Assembly: GCA_963696625.1 (NCBI GenBank)
Contig: CAVOKZ010000010.1
Location: 1-64,000 of the forward strand
Length of the DNA stretch: 64,000 nucleotides
Direction of reading: 5' to 3'
Origin: JAWVFN01 sp963696625
Lineage (GTDB): Bacteria; Actinomycetota; Thermoleophilia; Solirubrobacterales; 70-9
Shown here: piece after piece, positions 55,848-64,000 of the stretch
Layout: the number at the start of each line of letters is the position of its first letter
Numbering within the stretch: the first letter of the stretch is position 1
Notes under the pieces: generated by a model
Databases searched by the model: none
Seen by the model: the letters and a program-made list of their open reading frames with translations, nothing else
Told to the model about the DNA's origin: nothing
Program-made: the position numbers and the translations under genes

Positions 55848-57668
55848 ATGGCGAGTACCGCTGATCAGGGAACCGCGACCGAGGCGCTGCGGCGGATGAG
55901 TCAGGCCGACCCGGAGCTTGCGGCGCGGATGATTCTGCACTCGTTGCCGGCCGCAGCAGCCGACCTGCCCTCGGGCCTCAGCTACCGGATCGAGATCGAA
56001 GGGCTCGGCGCCTACCGCGTCGCCCCCAACGGCGGCCCGGCCCAGGTCAAGGAGGTCCCGGCGGATCCGGAGCTGAACGGCGACGCCTTCGTGATCTCGA
56101 CCGACCCGGCGACGCTGGCGAGGATCGCCGCCGGCGCCAGCCCGCTCGGCCCCCTCGCGCGCGGCAAGCTCAAGCTGCGCGGTAAGCGCCGCAAGGCGCT
56201 GGCGCTGCGCAAGCTCTCCCAGGACGCCGGACCGCGCGAGCTCGCCAAGCTCGGCGCCCCGGTCGACCCCGACCTGATCTACCGCGCGCTCGCCTACGCG
56301 ATCGACCCCGAGTGGACCCGCGGCCACAACTTCCGGCTCGGCTATGAGATCGTCGGCGAGGGGGGAGGTCGCTTGTATCTCGACGTCCGCGACGGCACGA
56401 TCACCAGCGGCGCCGGCTTTGGCGACCGCGAGCCCGACGGCGTCGCCCGCATCCACATCGACACCTTCCGCAAGCTGCTCTCGGGCGAGCTGACGCCGGC
56501 CCGGGCGATGCAGCAGAACCTGACCGAGATCGACGGCGACATCTACGCGGTCACGCTCGCCGGCCGCTGGATGGACCGCGCCGAGGGCCGCGACGGCCCC
56601 GAGCTCGAGCGCGAGGTGCGCCAGCGTCAGATCCAGGCCAGCCGCGTGCGCGCTTGGGGCTCGAACCAGCCGGTTGATGAGGACCACCCCGAGGAGCGCC
56701 CCACCTCCGGCGCCCGCGGACGCGAAGCGGAGCAGGCGCCGGTTGGGGCCGGCGGTCTGATGGATTACGAGCAGCTCTACGCCCTCTGGGAGCGCCAGAA
56801 CTGGAAGTCGACCGAGCTCGACTTCTCGGTGGACCGCGAGCAGTGGCTCGCGACCCCGGCCGAGGCACAGGCCCACACCGCGTTCAGTCTCGGCAGCTTC
56901 TACGTCGGCGAGGAGCGCGTCACCGCCGACCTCGCCCCGTTCCTGATGGCGGCGCCGAGCGGGGAGGTCGAGGCGTTCCTCGCGACTCAGCTCGTCGACG
57001 AGATGCGCCACGCCGTCTTCTTCGACCGCTGGATGGCCCAGGTCATGGGCCTCGAGGCCGGAGACATGCGCGCCCGCCTCACCGAGCTCGAGTCGAAGAT
57101 GCTCGGCGCGCCCTGGCATTTCCTCTTCGACGATTCACTCAGGGACGTCGCCAACCGGATCAAGGCCAAGCCCGACGACCTCGGGTTGTTCGTCGAGGGC
57201 ATCGTCACCTACCACATGGTCACCGAGGGAGTTCTGGCCATGCCCGGGCAGCGGATCATCATCCAGTACACGAAGGACCACTCGATCTACCCGGGCTTCA
57301 ACCAGGGATTCAGCCTGGTCGAGCAGGACGAGCACCGCCACATCGCCTTCGGCGTGCGCTTCCTCAAGGACGTCTGCTCCGAGCGCCCGGAGATGAAAGA
57401 CGTGATCCTGCGCCGGCTCGAGGAGCTGCTGCCGAAGGCCGCCGAGGTCTTCTGCCCGCCCGAGGCCGACGACCCCGCCGACTTCACCTCCTACGGCCAC
57501 CACTCCTCGCAGGTCTACGGCTTCGCCTATCAGGCCCTCCAGCGCCGGATGAAGATGATCGGAGTCGAGATCCCGCCGCCCGAGCAGCTGATGCCGGGTC
57601 CGGTCGACTTCTCGGGTCTCGACGAGCGCCGGCCGCTCGCCGAGCAGATGGCCGCGACTCCGGCCTGA
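55848..57668 (+). CDS. Fusion of SCP2-like lipid-binding domains and an R2-like ferritin-fold oxidase
   Basis: 606 residues from ATG 55848 with AAGGAGG upstream. Residues about 30-265 are two SCP2-like segments (PSGLSYRIEIEGLGAYRVAP and later RLGYEIVGEGGGRLYLDVRD). A low-complexity linker (about 270-304) contains an in-frame R1 repeat. Residues about 305-590 are an R2-like diiron ferritin fold: ASGEVEAFLATQLVDEMRHA with an Asp-Glu-x2-His metal motif, EGIVTYHMVTEGVLAM, and VEQDEHRHIAFGVRF with the second Glu-x2-His. R2-like ligand-binding oxidases bind Mn/Fe and long-chain lipids, so joining a lipid carrier to such an oxidase is sensible. The substrate is unknown. Confidence 0.82.
   Translation: MASTADQGTATEALRRMSQADPELAARMILHSLPAAAADLPSGLSYRIEIEGLGAYRVAPNGGPAQVKEVPADPELNGDAFVISTDPATLARIAAGASPLGPLARGKLKLRGKRRKALALRKLSQDAGPRELAKLGAPVDPDLIYRALAYAIDPEWTRGHNFRLGYEIVGEGGGRLYLDVRDGTITSGAGFGDREPDGVARIHIDTFRKLLSGELTPARAMQQNLTEIDGDIYAVTLAGRWMDRAEGRDGPELEREVRQRQIQASRVRAWGSNQPVDEDHPEERPTSGARGREAEQAPVGAGGLMDYEQLYALWERQNWKSTELDFSVDREQWLATPAEAQAHTAFSLGSFYVGEERVTADLAPFLMAAPSGEVEAFLATQLVDEMRHAVFFDRWMAQVMGLEAGDMRARLTELESKMLGAPWHFLFDDSLRDVANRIKAKPDDLGLFVEGIVTYHMVTEGVLAMPGQRIIIQYTKDHSIYPGFNQGFSLVEQDEHRHIAFGVRFLKDVCSERPEMKDVILRRLEELLPKAAEVFCPPEADDPADFTSYGHHSSQVYGFAYQALQRRMKMIGVEIPPPEQLMPGPVDFSGLDERRPLAEQMAATPA
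56707..56742. repeat. R1 hairpin repeat, copy 7 (inside a gene)
   Basis: Arms CCGGCGCC (56707-56714) and GGCGCCGG (56735-56742) close a 20-nt loop CGCGGACGCGAAGCGGAGCA, identical to the loop of copy 5. It encodes part of the linker between the SCP2 and R2-like domains. Confidence 0.8.
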
Positions 57669-57812
57669 TAGCAGGCCTTCTTCGCGCAGTCACTCCTCGC
57701 TGCGGCGCATGCCCTCGTCGACGAGGTCGTCGATGCAGACCGGCGGCATCTGCCGCGTCCGGGGCCGCCTGTCGTCCGGCCTGACATCACCGCGACCTAT
57801 ACTCGCCGCGCC

Positions 57813-58778
57813 TTGTATAGGGACGTCTCTCGCTCGCCTCAAAGGTCCCGCCTCGGGACAGCCGTCCGGATCGGCGCTGCGGTCGCGATCGGCGCGTCGT
57901 TTGCGGTCCCGCTGGTTCGCAAGCGCCTGAAGATCCCGGCGGGGGTGACGACGGCGGCGCTGGCGGCCGGCCCCCTGGCTTCGGCGGTGCTCTGGCCGCG
58001 CACCAAGAAGCGCGACGTCGCCCTCTATGCCCAGCAGATGTGGGCCTTCCTGCAGGCGCACGAGCTGCCGTACGACAACCCGGAGGCGCTCGAGGCGCGG
58101 CTCAAGATCAAGTACCCGATCCGCATCGACCGCGCGATCGGCGGCGGCGTGCTGCCCAACACCCGCCTGCAGCGCGCTCTCGGCGGCCGCAGCGACACCC
58201 TCAACCAGACACTGACCTGGGTCCACTGGCTCTGGTTCCTCGAGCCGCACTCCTCGCTGCTCTGGATCCTCTTCCGCCACAACGAGCGGTTCCCGCGCGC
58301 GGCGCGGCAGATGTCGGCGGTCTACGACCTCGGCTGCGTCGGCTATTTCGCGGCGCCGACTGCGCCGCCGTGGTGGTCGTCGGAGGAAGGCCACACCGGC
58401 GCCGACAAGGTCGAGCGGGTCATGGTCCCGGTCGGCGAGCGCACCTGGAAGGGGGCCTGGCCCGGGATGTACGACGCGCTCGGCGGCAACCCTTGGGCGG
58501 CGATGCCCTCGCTTCACTTCGCGACCTCGCTGATGTCGGCGATCCTGCTCGCCGAGAGCGGCTTCTGGGAGGGGTTGTTCGGCTGGAGCTATTCGCTGAC
58601 GCTCGGATTCGCGCTCGTCTACCTCGGCGAGCATTACGTGACCGACCTTTTGGCCGGTGCGGCGCTCGTCGTCGCGGTCCGCTATGGCGAGCCGCTGGCC
58701 GAGCCCATGGTCAACGAGGTGAACAAGGTCCTGCGAGAGCTCGAACGGATCGCCGGGTCGCCGGAACTACCTGCGTAA
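57813..58778 (+). CDS. PAP2-superfamily membrane phosphatase/phosphotransferase
   Basis: 321 residues, TTG start, with about six membrane helices. The catalytic motifs are NPWAAMPSLHFATSLMSAIL (P-S-x-H) and GEHYVTDLLAGAAL (H-x3-D). RIDRAIGGGVLPNTRLQRAL is the upstream conserved part. This form is close to the inositol-phosphotransferase/Aur1-like branch, which moves lipid head groups, rather than to soluble phosphatases. It is followed by a flippase-like protein, so both may act on one phospholipid. A 144-nt gap upstream shows only a TATACT box near 57796. Confidence 0.85.
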   Translation: MYRDVSRSPQRSRLGTAVRIGAAVAIGASFAVPLVRKRLKIPAGVTTAALAAGPLASAVLWPRTKKRDVALYAQQMWAFLQAHELPYDNPEALEARLKIKYPIRIDRAIGGGVLPNTRLQRALGGRSDTLNQTLTWVHWLWFLEPHSSLLWILFRHNERFPRAARQMSAVYDLGCVGYFAAPTAPPWWSSEEGHTGADKVERVMVPVGERTWKGAWPGMYDALGGNPWAAMPSLHFATSLMSAILLAESGFWEGLFGWSYSLTLGFALVYLGEHYVTDLLAGAALVVAVRYGEPLAEPMVNEVNKVLRELERIAGSPELPA

Positions 58779-58789
58779 GCTTGGGTTTC

Positions 58790-59941
58790 GTGCGGGAAGC
58801 GGAGACAGAGGCCGCACCACCGGAGGAAAAGAAGGCTCGGCTCGACTTCGATCAGGATAAGGCGCCGAGTTTCTTTGAGGACCCCAAGAAGTTCATCTGG
58901 ACCGGGGTCGCCGCCGTGCTGCTGCTCGTCGGCATCTACGTCCTCATCCCCAAGCTCACCGACCTCCGCGGCGCGATCGAGAACATGGACAACGGCAGCC
59001 CCGGCTGGCTCGCCGCCGCCGTCGGCTTCGAGGTCCTCGCGATCGGATCTTACGTCGCCCTGTTCTGGGGCATCGTCGGCAACCAGATCAAGCTCCACTG
59101 GCACGAGACGATGGAGATCAACCTCGCCGGGATCGCCGCCAACACCCTGTTCGCGACCGGCGGCGCCGGCGGAATCGTGCTCACCTACTGGGCCCTGCGC
59201 AAGGCGGGGATGCGACGCCGGATCGCCGCCAACCGCATGGTCGCCTTTCTCGTCATGCACTACGTCTTCTACCTCGCGGCGCTGGTCGTGTTCGGGATCC
59301 TGCTGCGCACCGGCGTGCTCAGCGGAAAGGCGCCGCTCAGCCTGACGATCATCCCAGCGGCGATCGCCGGTGTGCTGCTGGCGATCCTGTTCGCGGCGAC
59401 GGCGCTGCCCAAGGGCTTCGAGCGGCGGATCGGCGAGGAGGGCAGGAAGGCGAGCTTCTGGGGCAAGATGGCGCGGCGCATCGCGACCGTTCCCGCGACG
59501 CTGGCCGAGGGCGCCCGGACCTCGCTCGGCTACTTCCGCCAGCCGAGGTCGGCGGGTCTGGTGATGCTCGGCGCCGCCGGCTACTGGGCGGGCGCGATAG
59601 GCATCCTCTGGGCCTGCTTCCACGCCTACGGCGTCGAGGTCCCGCTCGGGGTCGTGATCCAGGGCTTTTTCGTCGGCATGGCCGCCAACCTGTTCCCGTT
59701 CGCGCCGGCCGGGGTCGGCGCCGTCGACGCGGGCATGATCGGCACCTTCTTCATCTTCGACCTCCCGCACGAGGCCGTCTTCAGCTCGGTCCTCGCCTAT
59801 CGGCTGATCGCCTTCTGGCTGCCGATCCCGTTCGGGATCTTCGAGTTCTTCCGGCTGCGCGGCACGGTCGCGCGCTGGGAGGCGGAGGGCCGGGAGGTTC
59901 CCGACTCTGCGCCCGAGGGCGCCGAGGCCGCCCCAGCCTGA
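58790..59941 (+). CDS. Lysylphosphatidylglycerol synthase TM region/UPF0104-like membrane protein
   Basis: 383 residues from GTG 58790 (TTG 58781 possible). A charged cytoplasmic head (EAETEAAPPEEKKARLDFDQ) is followed by about eight membrane helices, including FIWTGVAAVLLLVGIYVLIP. LAGIAANTLFATGGAGGIVL and NLFPFAPAGVGAVDAGMIGT are the two conserved glycine-rich blocks of the LPG_synthase_TM/UPF0104 family. It lacks the soluble aminoacyl-transferase domain, so it may flip or transport lipids. It starts 11 nt after the PAP2 gene. Confidence 0.85.
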   Translation: MREAETEAAPPEEKKARLDFDQDKAPSFFEDPKKFIWTGVAAVLLLVGIYVLIPKLTDLRGAIENMDNGSPGWLAAAVGFEVLAIGSYVALFWGIVGNQIKLHWHETMEINLAGIAANTLFATGGAGGIVLTYWALRKAGMRRRIAANRMVAFLVMHYVFYLAALVVFGILLRTGVLSGKAPLSLTIIPAAIAGVLLAILFAATALPKGFERRIGEEGRKASFWGKMARRIATVPATLAEGARTSLGYFRQPRSAGLVMLGAAGYWAGAIGILWACFHAYGVEVPLGVVIQGFFVGMAANLFPFAPAGVGAVDAGMIGTFFIFDLPHEAVFSSVLAYRLIAFWLPIPFGIFEFFRLRGTVARWEAEGREVPDSAPEGAEAAPA

Positions 59942-59968
59942 GACCCCAAATTGCGGAGTTGGGTCTTT
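59941..59968 (+). terminator. Terminator after the UPF0104-like gene
   Basis: AGACCCCAA (59941-59949) pairs with TTGGGTCT (59959-59966), one bulged C, followed by TT. It begins at the last base of the stop codon, a common place for intrinsic terminators. Confidence 0.6.
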
Positions 59969-59980
59969 CGACACAACTGT

Positions 59981-59998
59981 TAAGGGTCTGACCCCTTA
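59981..59998. repeat. R3 palindrome, copy 5, with promoter-like box
   Basis: TAAGGGTC and GACCCCTTA flank a single T, one base bulged. It is followed at once by ACTATACT (59998-60005), a good -10-like box about 50 nt before trxB. The palindrome could act as an operator in the trxB promoter. Confidence 0.5.
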
Positions 59999-60052
59999 CT
60001 ATACTTTATGAAGTAACATGTGGTTGAGGCCTTAGACTGAACCCGGAAGCTG

Positions 60053-61102
60053 ATGATGAGCGACAACAACTCGAACGCTCCACGAGAGAACACCGCACAA
60101 GAGAAGATCGAGGATTTGATCGTCCTCGGAGGCGGCCCGGCCGGCTACACCGCCGCGCTCTACGCGGCCCGCGCCGAGCTCGATCCGCTCGTGATCGAGG
60201 GTTTCCAATGGGGTGGCCAGCTCCAGAACACGACCGACGTCGAGAACTACCCCGGCTACCCGGAGGGGATCATGGGGCCGGAGATGATGACCCAGTTCCG
60301 CGCCCAGGCCGAGCGCTTCGGCACCCGGTTCGTCTCCGACGACGCGACCGAGGTCAAGCTCTCCCACGACGGCGGCATCCACGAGGTCGAGGTCGGCGAG
60401 GACGTCTACAAGGCCCGCGCCGTCATCCTCTCGATGGGCGCCGAGCCCAAGCGCCTCGGCATCCCCGGCGAGACCGAGCTTTCGGGTATGGGCGTCTCGA
60501 CCTGCGGCGTCTGCGACGGCGCTTTCTTCAAGGGCGACGACGTCGCCGTGATCGGCGGCGGCGACACCGCGATGGAGGACTCGATCTTCATCTCCAAGTT
60601 CGCCGAGAAGCTGACGATCATCCACCGCCGCGACGAGTTCCGCGCCTCTCCGATCATGGAGGAGCGCGCCCGCGGCAAGGACAACATCGAGGTACTGACG
60701 CCCTACAAGCCGCTCGAGTTCGTCGCCGGCGACGACGGCAAGATCGCCAAGATCAAGCTCGAGAACGCCGAGACCGGTGAGGAGAAGGAGCTGGCAGTGG
60801 GCGGCGCCTTCGTCGCCATCGGCCACACGCCGCGCAGCGAGCTGGTCGCCGACCAGGTCGACGTCGACGAGAACGGCTACGTCCAGGTCGAAGAGCCCTC
60901 GACCAAGACCAAGCTCGACGGCGTCTTCGCCGTCGGCGACCTCGTCGACCACACCTACCGCCAGGCGGTCACCGCCGCCGGCAGCGGATGCAAGGGCGCC
61001 CTCGACGCGGAGGCCTACCTCCGCGACATGACGGCACCTCCGTCCAAAGAGGCCTGGTCACCGGCTCCCGGCGAGGTCGCCAAGGCGGTCGAGGCTTCCT
61101 AG
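60053..61102 (+). CDS. trxB: Thioredoxin-disulfide reductase
   Basis: 349 residues. The FAD-binding GGGPAGYTAALYAARAEL, GGQLQNTTDVENYPG, the redox centre STCGVCDGAFFKG (CxxC), the NADPH-binding VIGGGDTAMEDSIFISKF with HRRDEFRAS, and VFAVGDLVDHTYRQAVTAAG are all present. It reduces thioredoxin with NADPH in the cytoplasm. The CGVC centre differs from the common CATC/CAVC but keeps both cysteines. The N-terminal 20 residues (Asn/Ser/Glu rich) are extra. ATG 60056 is an alternative start. Confidence 0.96.
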   Translation: MMSDNNSNAPRENTAQEKIEDLIVLGGGPAGYTAALYAARAELDPLVIEGFQWGGQLQNTTDVENYPGYPEGIMGPEMMTQFRAQAERFGTRFVSDDATEVKLSHDGGIHEVEVGEDVYKARAVILSMGAEPKRLGIPGETELSGMGVSTCGVCDGAFFKGDDVAVIGGGDTAMEDSIFISKFAEKLTIIHRRDEFRASPIMEERARGKDNIEVLTPYKPLEFVAGDDGKIAKIKLENAETGEEKELAVGGAFVAIGHTPRSELVADQVDVDENGYVQVEEPSTKTKLDGVFAVGDLVDHTYRQAVTAAGSGCKGALDAEAYLRDMTAPPSKEAWSPAPGEVAKAVEAS

Positions 61103-61144
61103 GCTTCCACCCTCATGCGGAGGGCCGTGATCGAAAGGAAGTAG

Positions 61145-62365
61145 TCAGGCCGCAGTACGCCCGAGTTCGCGCAGCGCGACCCCGTCGGCCGCCGCCCAGC
61201 GCAGCAGGGGCGAAGCGCGATAGGCCTCGCCGTGCAGCTCGCGCAGCGCATCGAGGATGCCGACGGCGCGTGCGGGCCCGATCAGATCGGCCCACTCGAG
61301 CGGGCCGAGCGGCCAGTTGAAGCCGAGCCGCATCGCCGTGTCCATGTCCTCGGGCGAACCGACGCGATCCTCGAGCGCGAAGGCCGCCTCGTTGGCGATC
61401 TGGGCGGCGACGCGGGGAACCGCCTCCGCCGCGAGCTCGCCGGCGCGCTCGATCAGCTCGTCCTCGTCGACCGTCGGCCGGCGCGGTACACCCTCGGGGT
61501 CGGGAGGGCGGTGCTCGCCCGAGGAGTAGTCGTACCAGCCGCGTCCCGCCTTGCGGCCGAGCCGGCCCGCGGCGACCATCCGCCCCTGCAGCGGGCTCGG
61601 TCGCCAGCGCGGCTCGCCGTAGCTCTGCCGGTAGAACGACTCGGCGACGCCGAGGTTGACGTCGAGGCCGATCAGGTCGGCGAGCTCGAACGGCCCCATG
61701 CGAAAGCCGCCGCCGAGGCGCATCGCGCGGTCGATCTCCTCGGTCGCCCCGGCGCCCTGGGCGAGCAGCCGCAGCGCCTCGAGGCCGTAGGGGCGGGCGA
61801 GGCGGTTGGCGAGGAACCCCGGGCTGTCAGCGGCGCGGATCGGGGTGCGGCCCATCTTCTCCGCGACCTCGGTCGCGAGCTCGAGCGCCGGCCCGGCGCT
61901 CTCGGCGCCGGCGACGATCTCGACCAGCTCCATCAGCGCCGGCGGGTTGAAGAAGTGCATGCCGACGACGCGCTCGGGCTTCGGGGCGCCGGCGGCGATC
62001 GCGGTCACGGGCAGGGAGGAGGTGTTGGTCGCGAGCACGACCTCATCCCCGCAGGCCTCGGCGAGCGAGGCGAACAGATCGCGCTTCAGCTCGAGCCGCT
62101 CGGGGGCCGCCTCGATGATCAGATCGCAGCCGGCGAGGTCGGAGAGCTGCCGAGCGGCGGATACGCGGGACCCGGCGGATTCGGCGACCTGCTCGGTCCA
62201 GCGCCCCCGCTCGGCGCCCTTGGCGAGGCTCGCCTCGAGCTTCTCGATCCCCTTCTCGAGCGCCTCGGCGACAGGGTCGTGGAGGCGCGTCTCGATTCCA
62301 CCGAGCGCCGCGATCTGGGCGATCCCGGCGCCCATCGTTCCCGCCCCTACGACTCCGAGAATCAA
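61145..62365 (-). CDS. 3-hydroxyacyl-CoA dehydrogenase (3-hydroxybutyryl-CoA type)
   Basis: 406 residues, TTG start overlapping the crotonase stop (TTGA). The NAD-binding MILGVVGAGTMGAGIAQIAA start is followed by EAAPERLELKRDLFASL, NTSSLPVTAIA, GMHFFNPPALMELVEIV with the catalytic His, and a C-terminal domain with PGFLANRLARPYGLEAL. It is about 120 residues longer than the short 3HBDH form because it has a second C-terminal 3HCDH-like domain (DMDTAMRLGFNWPLGPLEWA). It oxidises 3-hydroxyacyl-CoA to 3-ketoacyl-CoA, in fatty acid or aromatic catabolism. Confidence 0.94.
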   Translation of the reverse strand: MILGVVGAGTMGAGIAQIAALGGIETRLHDPVAEALEKGIEKLEASLAKGAERGRWTEQVAESAGSRVSAARQLSDLAGCDLIIEAAPERLELKRDLFASLAEACGDEVVLATNTSSLPVTAIAAGAPKPERVVGMHFFNPPALMELVEIVAGAESAGPALELATEVAEKMGRTPIRAADSPGFLANRLARPYGLEALRLLAQGAGATEEIDRAMRLGGGFRMGPFELADLIGLDVNLGVAESFYRQSYGEPRWRPSPLQGRMVAAGRLGRKAGRGWYDYSSGEHRPPDPEGVPRRPTVDEDELIERAGELAAEAVPRVAAQIANEAAFALEDRVGSPEDMDTAMRLGFNWPLGPLEWADLIGPARAVGILDALRELHGEAYRASPLLRWAAADGVALRELGRTAA

Positions 62366-63132
62366 CGTCCCTTGAATACGGGTTTGCGCTTCTCGATGAA
62401 GGCGGTCGTGCCCTCGACCCGGTCCTCAGTCGCCATCGCCAGCTCGAACAGGCGCCGCTCGGCGGCGAGCCCGGCCTCGAGGCCCGCCTCGTCTGCGGCG
62501 AGAACGGCCTGCTTGGCGAGCTTTGCGGCGATCGGCGCCCGGCGGGCGACGACCGAGGCGAGCTCGAGTGCCTTCTCCAGCCAGTCGGCCCTGCCGGTGA
62601 CCTGGTTGACGAAGCCCATCTTCAGCGCTTCCTCGGCCGAGACCCGGCGGCCCGTGAGCATCATCTCCATCGCCCGCTGCTTGCCGATCACCCGGGCAAG
62701 CCGCTGGGTGCCGCCGCCGCCGGGAATGATCCCGAGCGTGATCTCGGGCTGGCCGAACTCGGCCGAGTCCGAGGCGACGATCATGTCGCAGCACAGCGCG
62801 AGCTCACAGCCACCGCCGAGCACAAAGCCGGAGCAAGCGGCGATCAAGGGGGTGCGGCACCCCGCGATCCGCTTCCAGAACCCGTTGTTGTCGGAGGACA
62901 TCGCCTCCTGGAAGGTGCGGTCGCGGAGCGCGACGATGTCGGCGCCGGCGGCGAAGGCGTCGCCGTCGCCGGCGATCACGATGCAGCGCGTGCCCTCGTC
63001 CTCGTCGAGCCGCTCGACGGCGGCGGCGAGCTCCTCCATCAGCTCGGGGCTCAGCGCGTTGCGGGCCTCGGGGCGGTTGAGCGTGCAGAGCGCGACGCCG
63101 TCGCCCTCGGCGGCTACCTCGACCAGCGCCAT
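62362..63132 (-). CDS. Enoyl-CoA hydratase
   Basis: 256 residues. The crotonase signature is complete: DGDAFAAGADIVALRD (first oxyanion strand), ACSGFVLGGGCELALCCDMI with the first catalytic Glu, and FGQPEITLGIIPGGGGTQRL with the second Glu in PEIT. The C-terminal EDRVEGTTAFIEKRKPVFKG is the typical end. It hydrates trans-2-enoyl-CoA. Its ATG shares a base with the acyl-CoA dehydrogenase stop (TGATG), so the three genes are one beta-oxidation operon. Confidence 0.95.
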   Translation of the reverse strand: MALVEVAAEGDGVALCTLNRPEARNALSPELMEELAAAVERLDEDEGTRCIVIAGDGDAFAAGADIVALRDRTFQEAMSSDNNGFWKRIAGCRTPLIAACSGFVLGGGCELALCCDMIVASDSAEFGQPEITLGIIPGGGGTQRLARVIGKQRAMEMMLTGRRVSAEEALKMGFVNQVTGRADWLEKALELASVVARRAPIAAKLAKQAVLAADEAGLEAGLAAERRLFELAMATEDRVEGTTAFIEKRKPVFKGR

Positions 63133-64000
63133 CAGTCCTCCTTCATCGGGGTCATCGCGTTGATCCCGGTCTGCTCGCGGCCGATGATCAGCTTCTGGAT
63201 CTGCGAGGTGCCTTCATAAAGGGTGGTGACCCGCGCGTCGCGCAGGTAGCGCTCGACCGGGTAGTCGTCCACGTACCCGGACCCACCGTGGACCTGGATC
63301 GCGGCGTTGGCGCACTCGACCGCCGACTCGGTCGCGAACAGCTTCGCGATCGAGGTCTCGATCGTCGACGGCTTGCCCTGGTCCTTGAGCCAGCCGGCGC
63401 GCATGACCAGCATCCGCGCTGCGTCGCGCTTGACGACCATGTCGGCGATCAGTTCCTGGACGAGCTGGAAGCGCGCCAGCGGCACGCCGAACTGCTTGCG
63501 CTCGGTCGAATAGGCGGTCGAGGCCTCGACGCAGCCGTCGCAGATGCCGACGCAGCCGGCGGCGACCGAGTAGCGCCCCTTGTCCAGGGCGCTCATCGCG
63601 ACCTTGAAGCCGTCGCCGATCTCGCCGAGCATCGCGTCGTCGGGCACCTCGACGTCGTCGAGGCCGATCGAGGCGGTGTCGGAGGAGCGCAGCCCGAGCT
63701 TGCCGTGGATCTCCTGGGTCTCGAAGCCCTTGGTCTCGGTCGGGACGCAGAAGCAGGCCATGCCCTTGATGCCCTTCTCGGGATCGGTCTGGGCGAAGAT
63801 CAGGGCGACGTCTGAGACGTTGCCGAGCGAGATCCACATCTTCTGCCCGTTGATGACCCAGCCGGAGTCGGTCTTCTTTGCTCGCGTCCGCAGATTGGCG
63901 GCGTCGGAGCCGGTGTCGGGCTCGGTCAGCCCGAAGCAGCCGAGCCCCTCGCCCGAGCAGAGCCGCGGCAGCCACTTCTGCTTCTGCTCCTCGGTGCCCC
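63132..64000 (-). CDS. Acyl-CoA dehydrogenase (5' part cut by window edge)
   Basis: About 288 C-terminal residues, open to the window end. Visible motifs are GCFGLTEPDTGSDAANLRTR (FAD and substrate loop), SGWVINGQKMWISLGNVSDV, the ADSxxLG-like DDAMLGEIGDGFKVAMSALD, the dimer segment ERKQFGVPLARFQLVQELIA, QVHGGSGYVDDYPVERYLRD and the catalytic base region YEGTSQIQKLIIGRE with Glu. It introduces the first double bond of beta-oxidation and passes electrons to ETF. It is the first of three coupled genes. Confidence 0.95.
   Translation of the reverse strand, partial: GTEEQKQKWLPRLCSGEGLGCFGLTEPDTGSDAANLRTRAKKTDSGWVINGQKMWISLGNVSDVALIFAQTDPEKGIKGMACFCVPTETKGFETQEIHGKLGLRSSDTASIGLDDVEVPDDAMLGEIGDGFKVAMSALDKGRYSVAAGCVGICDGCVEASTAYSTERKQFGVPLARFQLVQELIADMVVKRDAARMLVMRAGWLKDQGKPSTIETSIAKLFATESAVECANAAIQVHGGSGYVDDYPVERYLRDARVTTLYEGTSQIQKLIIGREQTGINAMTPMKED

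Noticed and set aside
57690..57785. Small minus-strand frame ending MPPVCIDDLVDEGMRRSEE.
   Set aside because: Codon use looks coding, but there is no convincing start or ribosome site and no family. It may be a remnant; not enough support for a gene call.

Overview
This window is a high-GC chromosome segment with dense, overlapping genes (many ATGA, GTGA or TTGA stop/start overlaps) and frequent GTG and TTG starts. The gene content (GuaB3, an actinobacterial-type c-di-AMP riboswitch before an M23 peptidase, aa3 oxidase genes, lysine-rich secreted proteins, DUF3352 lipoprotein) suggests an actinobacterium of the Thermoleophilia/Solirubrobacterales kind. That placement is inference, not a computed result. 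No rRNA, tRNA, CRISPR array, prophage or transposase gene was seen.

Layout. 1-2.3 kb: end of a histone-deacetylase-like gene, a frameshifted GH5 hydrolase, a broken alpha/beta hydrolase and an SDR. 2.3-6.3 kb: a 59-aa protein, a 900-aa coiled coil with a helix-hairpin-helix tail, and a glycosyltransferase, all coupled on the minus strand. 6.4-13.8 kb: pilin-like protein, rph-rdgB-CDF exporter, HU-pyrF, LysM protein, D,D-carboxypeptidase and PfkB kinase. 13.8-18.5 kb: HD-GYP phosphodiesterase with a possible sigma-28-type promoter, a structured RNA plus terminator, guaB3, guaA. 18.5-33 kb: M23 peptidase with riboswitch, rplM-rpsI, glmM, a large phosphoglucomutase, glmS, secreted proteins, acpS, nnr, alr, cca. 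33-41.8 kb: HIT, crotonase, infA, GH63-like hydrolase, an ABC-2 exporter, secreted proteins and a glycosyltransferase. 41.8-46.2 kb: a complete aa3 oxidase operon (ctaC, ctaD, Usp-like gene, ctaE). 46.2-50.6 kb: deacetylase, diheme cytochrome c, CBS protein, broken SanA-like gene, esterase. 50.6-55.7 kb: a second oxidase-like operon on the minus strand with ctaA, ctaB, two tiny membrane proteins and oxidase subunits I and II. 55.8-64 kb: SCP2/R2-like fusion, PAP2 and flippase-like membrane proteins, trxB and a fatty-acid oxidation operon.

The main discovery candidate is the second oxidase operon. Its subunit I keeps the family scaffold but has lost all six histidine ligands for heme a, heme a3 and CuB. 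Its subunit II has lost both CuA cysteines and one CuA histidine. Both are long intact reading frames next to heme A biosynthesis genes, so this looks like a conserved cofactor-free oxidase-like complex rather than a pseudogene. The intact oxidase at 41.8-46.2 kb is the internal control.

A second layer is three families of dispersed structured repeats. R1 is a 19-20 nt conserved loop closed by stems that differ from copy to copy but stay complementary. R2 is a larger element (about 100-165 nt) with a conserved core and covarying outer stems. R3 is a short GGGGTC/GGGGAC palindrome. One R1 copy lies in frame at a domain junction, and one R2 copy supplies the signal-peptide region of a secreted deacetylase.
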